NCBI RefSeq assembly: GCF_002236805.1
Contig: NZ_NIQA01000007.1
Location: 1-64,000 of the forward strand
Direction: 5' to 3'
DNA: 64,000 bases
DNA from: Pusillimonas sp. T2
Lineage (GTDB): Bacteria; Pseudomonadota; Gammaproteobacteria; Burkholderiales; Burkholderiaceae_B
In this document: positions 59,188 to 64,000 of the stretch, piece by piece
Layout: every line of letters starts with the position of its first letter
How positions within the stretch are numbered: position 1 is the stretch's first letter
Notes under the pieces: model-generated
The model's input: the letters and a program-made list of their open reading frames with translations, nothing else
Database searches by the model: none
Told to the model about the DNA's origin: nothing
Program-made: the position numbers and the translations under genes

Positions 59188-59967
59188 ATGGCAACCAATG
59201 AACCTCTGCAACTGAATCTCGGCTCCCTGCGCAGTGCGATGTCGCTGACCCTGCACACCCATCACGCTTCCCGCATCTGGCATGGTCGCGCCGCCGCCGA
59301 GGGGCGACCGGGCATCGTCGGCCTGAATGGCTATATCGCCCAGATGAACAAGATGCGGCGGGGCTCGGAGCAGGACGATCCGTACTCGGACTGGTGGATG
59401 CTGCGCATCGAGGACAAGCTCGACCACACCAAGGTCACGCTGCAATCGCTGCGCGAGCAGGTGGACCAGGCGCTGGCGAGTGTGCCGCCGGCGCTCAGCC
59501 TGGGCGAAAACCTGAACGTGCAGCCGGTCAAGCTCCCGCTCTTCGTCAACGCGCAGCTCGGCTTTGCCGCGGTCTATCTCCTGGCCGACTACGACGACAT
59601 CGCCCGCAAGCTGATCCTCGCCCATCACACCGCGCTCATTGACCGCATCACCTTGGAACGCTGGCTCAACGAGGGCGCACATTCACTGCGCAGCCTGTTC
59701 TCGCTGGCCCAGCAGTATCGCTATTCGGGCTGCACACGCGATGACTTCGCGTCGAAGAATGCCGCAGCGCGGGCAGCGCTGGAGAAGTATGGCGAACTGC
59801 CGCAGGACGTGCTGGAAGGCACGCGCCGGTCGAAGTTTGCGCCGCCCATCGTGCGCCGTGGCCTGCAGCAGCGCGGCGACGGTCCTGCCGAAGCATCACT
59901 GCCCGGCGATGAAACCACCACCGCAGAGTCGCCCGAAGCCGCAGCCGGCGAGGACGAGCCGGCATGA
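59188..59967 (+). CDS. TIGR03761-family ICE protein
   Basis: A 259-residue protein (MATNEPLQLNLGSLRSAMSL...). Family features: TLHTHHASRIWHGR, GIVGLNGYIAQMNKM, DDPYSDWWMLRIEDKL and NAAARAALEKYGELPQDVL. These proteins are conserved in PFGI/PAGI-2 ICEs beside DUF3158 and ssb, with no known function. Ends in an acidic tail; overlaps the next start (ATGA). Confidence 0.8.
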   Translation: MATNEPLQLNLGSLRSAMSLTLHTHHASRIWHGRAAAEGRPGIVGLNGYIAQMNKMRRGSEQDDPYSDWWMLRIEDKLDHTKVTLQSLREQVDQALASVPPALSLGENLNVQPVKLPLFVNAQLGFAAVYLLADYDDIARKLILAHHTALIDRITLERWLNEGAHSLRSLFSLAQQYRYSGCTRDDFASKNAAARAALEKYGELPQDVLEGTRRSKFAPPIVRRGLQQRGDGPAEASLPGDETTTAESPEAAAGEDEPA

Positions 59968-60491
59968 GCGATCCGAACCCACCGACCCGCTACTTCCGAG
60001 GCCTGCAACAGGGTGCCTTCATGCGGCTGGAACACGCGGCCTATCTAAAAGGCCTTTTAAAGCCTTTTAAGGGTAAAGGGGACTTCGAGGCCTGGGCCAG
60101 CCAGTGCTTCGCCATGCGCGACGAGTTGATTGCCCTGGCACAGCGACAGGTGCTGGAGCAGGCATGCGGGCACCCCTTCCACCTGCTGCCCATCGAACTG
60201 GCCCAACAGACCACTGGCGCAGGAACCGTCTTCTTGCGCTGGCGCAGACACGACAGATCGGCCATGGGCGTGGCGCTGTGGCGGGAGCTGGTCGCCAGCA
60301 GCAGCACACCCGTCAACCTGCTGGCCGACCTGCACGCGATCGAGCTGCAGCGCATCACGTTGAACATGCAGATCAGCCTGCTGCACACCCTGGGCAGGCA
60401 GGCGCAGGAATGCGCCAGCAAGGCGGCCGAGGCGGACGACGCCTACCTGCGCCGGCTCACGCCCATTCCCGCCGCAATGCGCGATCGGTGA
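59964..60491 (+). CDS. DUF3158-family ICE protein
   Basis: A 175-residue protein. Segments FRGLQQGAFMRLEHAAYLKGL, cut here as FRGLQQGAFMRLEHA, LIALAQRQVLEQ, FLRWRRHDRSAMGVALW and ITLNMQISLLHTLGRQAQEC agree with DUF3158. Helical and basic; found next to TIGR03761 and ssb in this ICE family. Function unknown. Starts 4 bases before the previous stop. Confidence 0.75.
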   Translation: MSDPNPPTRYFRGLQQGAFMRLEHAAYLKGLLKPFKGKGDFEAWASQCFAMRDELIALAQRQVLEQACGHPFHLLPIELAQQTTGAGTVFLRWRRHDRSAMGVALWRELVASSSTPVNLLADLHAIELQRITLNMQISLLHTLGRQAQECASKAAEADDAYLRRLTPIPAAMRDR

Positions 60492-60563
60492 TTGCGCCGG
60501 GCATCCAGCACGCTCCCGGCGCCGACGAGGCACGGGTATTTCAACCACCACGGAGATCACACC

Positions 60564-61004
60564 ATGAGCACGCATTTTTCCGGCGAAGGCAACATCGGTT
60601 CGCCACCGGAGTACCGCGAATTCCCCAACGGCAACGACGAACCCAGCCGCCTGCTACGCCTGAACGTCTATTTCGACAACCCTGTGCCGAAGAAGGATGG
60701 CACGTTCGAGGACCGGGGCGGCTTCTGGGCGCCGGTGGAAATCTGGCACCGCGACGCCGAGCACTGGAAGGACCTGTACCAGAAAGGCATGCGCGTGCTG
60801 GTCGTCGGCCGCATGGAGCGCGAACCTTGGACGGACAACGAGGATCAGCCGCGCGAAACCTGGCAAATCAATGCGCGCAGCGTCGGCATCCTGCCGTACC
60901 GCATCGAGTCCGTGGCCCTCAGTCCGAAGCCGCAGGAGGCAGAACCGAAGCCCCAGGCCGCTCAAGAATCGACCGCGCCGAAGGAGGCGAAGCGCAGGAA
61001 GTGA
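60564..61004 (+). CDS. ssb: Single-stranded DNA-binding protein of the ICE
   Basis: 146 residues from the ATG at 60564 (MSTHFSGEGNIGSPPEYREF), preceded by CGGAGA; earlier in-frame codons lack a start signal. OB-fold features: SRLLRLNVYFDNPVPKKDG, GFWAPVEIWHRDAEHW, MRVLVVGRMEREPW and ARSVGILPYRIESV. The tail is charged and ends KRRK, so it lacks the D-D-I-P-F tip. It protects ssDNA in ICE replication or transfer. Flanked by palindrome copies 2 and 3. Confidence 0.87.
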   Translation: MSTHFSGEGNIGSPPEYREFPNGNDEPSRLLRLNVYFDNPVPKKDGTFEDRGGFWAPVEIWHRDAEHWKDLYQKGMRVLVVGRMEREPWTDNEDQPRETWQINARSVGILPYRIESVALSPKPQEAEPKPQAAQESTAPKEAKRRK

Positions 61005-61284
61005 ACCGGCATGGAGGGCGGCGGCCGCAATGCTTCGCCGCCCTCCATGCGCTCGCGAGCTATCCCCAGGGGATAGCTCCACCAACGTCCACCGACTTCC
61101 ACGCGCTCCCGCAAATCGCGGCTTCCGGTCCGCACACCTGCGGCCACGCGCCACCCCGCCCAAGCCATTCCATTCCGTGAAAGCGGTCGCCGCTGCATGC
61201 GGCTTGTTTGCTGCTGCCCCAGGTGGCGCTCGGCATCCTCGATTCCAGCAACTCCATGAACAACGGGAATCGGGATGGACGGAC
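61005..61284. other. Intergenic region between ssb and topB
   Basis: 280 bases without a supported gene. It contains palindrome copy 3 near its 5' end. The topB frame remains open through this region by chance, but the recognisable N-terminus begins at 61285. Confidence 0.5.
61057..61079. repeat. 23-bp palindrome, copy 3 (perfect)
   Basis: Same arms as copy 2 with a central A. Including flanks it is a 28-bp inverted copy of copy 2, about 2 kb away, so the pair flanks the TIGR03761-DUF3158-ssb cassette. Confidence 0.75.
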
Positions 61285-63297
61285 ATGCGGCTGTTCTTGT
61301 GCGAGAAGCCCTCCCAGGGCAAAGACATTGGCCGGATTCTCGGTGCCACGCAGCGCGGTGAAGGCTGCCTCAACGGTTCCGGCGTCACCGTCACCTGGTG
61401 CATCGGCCATCTCGTGGAAGCCGCAGCGCCCGAAGCCTACGACGAGCAGTTGAAGCGCTGGTCCATCGAGCAGTTGCCCATCATTCCCCAGCATTGGCGG
61501 GTCGAGGTCAAACCGAAAACCGCCACGCAGTTCAAGGTCGTCAAGGCGCTTCTGGCGAAGGCGACCCAGCTTGTCATCGCTACCGATGCCGACCGCGAGG
61601 GCGAGTTGATCGCGCGCGAGATCATCGACCTGTGCGGCTACCGCGGCCCCATCGAGCGGCTGTGGCTGTCGGCGCTCAACGACGCATCCATTCGCGCCGC
61701 ACTCGGCAAGCTCCGGCCATCGGCCGAGACCTTGCCGATGTACTACTCGGCGCTGGCGCGCTCTCGGGCGGACTGGCTCGTCGGCATGAACCTCAGCCGG
61801 TTGTTCACGGTGCTGGGGCGGCAGGCCGGCTACGACGGCGTGCTGTCGGTCGGTCGCGTCCAGACCCCGACGCTCAAACTGGTCGTGGACCGGGATCGCG
61901 AGATCGCAGCCTTCGTGTCCGTGCCGTACTGGGCCATCGACGTGTCCCTGTCCGCTGGCAGCCAGGCTTTCACCGCGCAGTGGGTTCCCCCGAAAGCATG
62001 CACCGACGACGCCGGCCGCTGCCTGCAGCAGCCCATCGCGCAGCACGCCGCGCAGCAGATCCGCGCCGCGGACAGCGCCCAGGTGGTGGCGGTCGAAACC
62101 GAGCGCGTGCGGGAAGGCCCGCCGCTGCCGTTCGACCTGGGGACCTTGCAGGAGGTGTGTTCCAGGCAGCTTGGGCTCGATGTGCAGGAGACCTTAGACA
62201 TTGCTCAGGCCCTATACGAGACGCACAAGGCCACGACGTACCCGCGCTCCGATTCGGGCTACCTGCCCGAAAGCATGTTCGCCGAGGTGCCAACGGTCCT
62301 CGACAGCCTGGTCAAGACCGATCCCTTGCTGCGACCGATCATGGACCAGCTCGACCGCACTCAACGCTCACGCGCCTGGAACGACGCGAAGGTGTCTGCT
62401 CACCACGGCATCATCCCGACGCTCGAACCGGCGAACCTCTCGACCATGAGTGAGAAGGAACTGGCAGTGTATCGGCTGATCCGGGCGCATTACCTGGCGC
62501 AATTCCTTCCTCACCACGAGTTCGACCGCACTGTGGCGAACCTCTCCTGCGGCCAGCAGACGCTGGCGGCCACCGGCAAGCAGGTCGTCGTCAAGGGGTG
62601 GCGCCTGGTGCTGGCCGAACCGCAATCCGAGGAGGATGGCGACCCTGCGGCGCGCAGCCAGGTACTGCCCGCGCTGCGCGAGGGCCTGGCATGTCAGGTG
62701 GCCGACGTCGATCTGAAGGCGCTCAAGACGCTGCCCCCTCGGCCCTATACGCAGGGCGAGTTGGTCAAGTCCATGAAGGGCGTCGCCAAACTGGTCTCGG
62801 ACCCGCGCCTGAAACAGAAGCTCAAGGATACGGTCGGCATCGGCACCGAAGCGACGCGGGCCAACATCATCAGTGGCCTGCTGACGCGGGGCTACCTCAT
62901 GAAGAAGGGCCGCGCCATCCGCGCCTCGGATGCGGCCTTCACCCTGATCGACGCGGTGCCCACAGCGATTGCCGACCCAGGGACAACCGCCGTCTGGGAA
63001 CAGGCGCTGGACATGATCGAAGCTGGACAGCTCACGCTGGACGTATTCATCGGCAAGCAGGCTGCATGGATCTCACAGTTGATCGCGCAGTACGGCAGCA
63101 CGTCCCTGTCCATCAAGGTTCCCCACGGACCGCCTTGCCCACAGTGCGGCGCACCGACGCGCCAGCGCACCGGCAAGAGCGGCCCATTCTGGTCGTGCAG
63201 TCGCTACCCCGACTGCAAAGGCACGCTGCCGGTCGAATCCGGCACGTCCAAGCGTGGTGCCTCGCGCCCGCGCCGCAGCGGCCGCAAAGGCTCCTGA
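61285..63297 (+). CDS. topB: DNA topoisomerase III of the ICE
   Basis: 670 residues from the ATG at 61285 (MRLFLCEKPSQGKDIGRILG). Toprim motifs LCEKPSQGKDI and LVIATDADREGELIA; VLSVGRVQTPTLKLVV; active-site region TTYPRSDSGYLPESM with the standard Tyr and Arg; GIGTEATRANIISGLL; a C-terminal zinc ribbon PCPQCGAPTRQRTGKSGPFW then SCSRYPDCKGTL, and a basic tail. It decatenates ICE DNA in replication or transfer. Contrast with the Y-I-G-T-D version at 24795. Confidence 0.93.
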   Translation: MRLFLCEKPSQGKDIGRILGATQRGEGCLNGSGVTVTWCIGHLVEAAAPEAYDEQLKRWSIEQLPIIPQHWRVEVKPKTATQFKVVKALLAKATQLVIATDADREGELIAREIIDLCGYRGPIERLWLSALNDASIRAALGKLRPSAETLPMYYSALARSRADWLVGMNLSRLFTVLGRQAGYDGVLSVGRVQTPTLKLVVDRDREIAAFVSVPYWAIDVSLSAGSQAFTAQWVPPKACTDDAGRCLQQPIAQHAAQQIRAADSAQVVAVETERVREGPPLPFDLGTLQEVCSRQLGLDVQETLDIAQALYETHKATTYPRSDSGYLPESMFAEVPTVLDSLVKTDPLLRPIMDQLDRTQRSRAWNDAKVSAHHGIIPTLEPANLSTMSEKELAVYRLIRAHYLAQFLPHHEFDRTVANLSCGQQTLAATGKQVVVKGWRLVLAEPQSEEDGDPAARSQVLPALREGLACQVADVDLKALKTLPPRPYTQGELVKSMKGVAKLVSDPRLKQKLKDTVGIGTEATRANIISGLLTRGYLMKKGRAIRASDAAFTLIDAVPTAIADPGTTAVWEQALDMIEAGQLTLDVFIGKQAAWISQLIAQYGSTSLSIKVPHGPPCPQCGAPTRQRTGKSGPFWSCSRYPDCKGTLPVESGTSKRGASRPRRSGRKGS

Positions 63298-63816
63298 CCG
63301 ACCCCGTTCCCCGTGAGCCGTGCCCGCCATCGGCGGCGCGGCCTGTGTTCCGCACGCCCTGCGGGACGCCCAGCGCGCAACGCCTTCTTGTCCGTGTGCG
63401 CGTCCCGCTTGGTCATCCCCGGCCGCGGGACCTGAAGGTAGCTTCTCCGCGAACCGCCTCCTGCGCGTTCTGCTGATCTGCATTTCTCCCGCCTCTGCGA
63501 AGGGTCCCCCGGTGGCTTGCCAAGCTGCGCGAGCCACCCGGAGACCCTTCGTGGTCAGCGGTATTCGGTGCCGGTGCCCGCCGGCGCAAAAACGGGCTCC
63601 CTTTGTGCGCGGATGTGCGCCAGACGATGCCGGCGCGAACCACGACATGCGCCGGGTGTGATTGCTGATGAGCAGACGGTTCTAGCGACGACCGGGCCTG
63701 CACCAGCCCACGGGTGGTTCTGTCCTCCCGAGCCGAAGGCCGCAGGGCCTTCGGCGCCTTTCTCCTGCCTATCAACGTCCCGGCCCGCCCCGGGCCACAC
63801 GAACAGGAGACCCGAC
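63298..63816. ncRNA. Structured non-coding region before the methyltransferase; possible RNA leader
   Basis: 519 bases with no supported gene. A long hairpin spans 63498-63551: arms of 20 bases (63498-63517 and 63532-63551) with two mismatches and a 14-base loop. A second perfect hairpin with 10-bp arms is at 63732-63755. Such structure in a leader suggests a transcribed regulatory RNA, but no known class is identified. Confidence 0.4.
63732..63766 (+). terminator. Terminator-like hairpin before the methyltransferase
   Basis: GCCGAAGGCC (63732-63741) pairs with GGCCTTCGGC (63746-63755) over GCAG, then GCCTTTCTCCT. Very stable stem, weak T tract; may be a terminator or attenuator upstream of the gene at 63817. 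Confidence 0.5.
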
Positions 63817-64000
63817 ATGAACCCGCAACCTTGCACCCTTCGCGGTGCACCCCAGGCCGCGCCACTGCTGTACGGCAGCGTGTGCAGCGGCATCGAGGCC
63901 GTGAGCCTCGCATGGCAACCCCTCGGCCTCAAAGCCGCGTGGTTCGCCGAGATCGAGCCGTTCCCGAGCGCCGTGCTCGCCCACCGTTACCCCCATGTGC
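63817..64000 (+). CDS. C5-cytosine DNA methyltransferase, partial (N-terminus)
   Basis: Starts MNPQPCTLRGAPQAAPLLYG after CAGGAG. Motif I reads SVCSGIEAVSLAWQPLG, with FAEIEPFPSAVLAHRYP following, as in phage- and ICE-type cytosine methyltransferases that bind S-adenosylmethionine there. The gene runs off the window, so the PCQ catalytic box is not seen. It probably protects the incoming ICE from restriction. Confidence 0.85.
   Translation, partial: MNPQPCTLRGAPQAAPLLYGSVCSGIEAVSLAWQPLGLKAAWFAEIEPFPSAVLAHRYPHV

Noticed and set aside
61060-62046. 328-codon minus-strand frame over topB
   Set aside because: Shadow of a confident topoisomerase gene.
1-64000. Replication initiator (Rep) or relaxase gene for the first element
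   Set aside because: Searched all large frames; none shows Rep or HUH/MobP relaxase motifs, so I claim none.

Overview
The window holds two mobile genetic elements side by side, probably from a beta-proteobacterium. Burkholderiales/Alcaligenaceae is my best guess, inferred from gene content and base composition; no rRNA or housekeeping gene is present to confirm it. From 1 to about 52.4 kb the DNA is of moderate G+C and carries a plasmid-like conjugative element with an I-type (Dot/Icm, IncI-like) type IV secretion system. From about 53.2 kb to the right edge the DNA is clearly richer in G+C and is the leading segment of an ICEclc/PAGI-2/SPI-7-type integrative conjugative element. The junction (52,416-53,172) carries no convincing gene.

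Layout of the first element: an IS3-family element cut by the left edge (1-1379); a small minus-strand cargo group (nuclease-like protein, membrane protein, endonuclease; 2.2-4.3 kb); a plus-strand run of small plasmid genes including a SprT-like metalloprotease (4.5-9.1 kb); a minus-strand group with an FBH1/UvrD-type helicase and a divergent tyrosine recombinase (9.1-13.3 kb); a non-coding region rich in GGGAC motifs (13.3-14.1 kb); a decayed HigB toxin with an intact HigA antitoxin; a DsbC-like protein; a long minus-strand block with DotA/TraY, an IcmX/TraW-like protein, topoisomerase III, a 2110-residue Strawberry-notch helicase, a Q-rich possible ssDNA-binding protein and a YqaJ exonuclease (17.1-35.7 kb); a plus-strand block with DnaG-type primase, lytic transglycosylase, DotM/TrbA, a second DsbC-like protein, the DotL/TrbC coupling ATPase and an EAL-domain protein (35.8-46.0 kb); then a minus-strand RecG-like helicase and a plus-strand large polyvalent-type protein and DnaQ-like exonuclease (46-52.4 kb). 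The rest of the secretion system (DotB, DotC, DotD, DotG, DotH, DotO), a relaxase, and replication and partition genes were not found and presumably lie outside the window.

The second element follows the known order alpA-parA-shi-parB-DUF2857-STY4528-TIGR03761-DUF3158-ssb-topB-cytosine methyltransferase. The first five genes match the ICEclc module that switches on transfer competence; the others are the ICE replication and processing genes.

Most notable: an F-[IT]-F-[DE]-P peptide, encoded with different synonymous codons, shared by five proteins of the first element; an iteron-like cluster inside the STY4528 putative replication gene; a 23-bp palindrome present three times around the ICE ssb cassette; two DsbC-like transfer proteins that have both lost catalytic cysteines; a likely exonuclease plus DNA-binding-protein recombination pair; and a toxin gene that lacks its start codon and has an internal stop while its antitoxin is intact.
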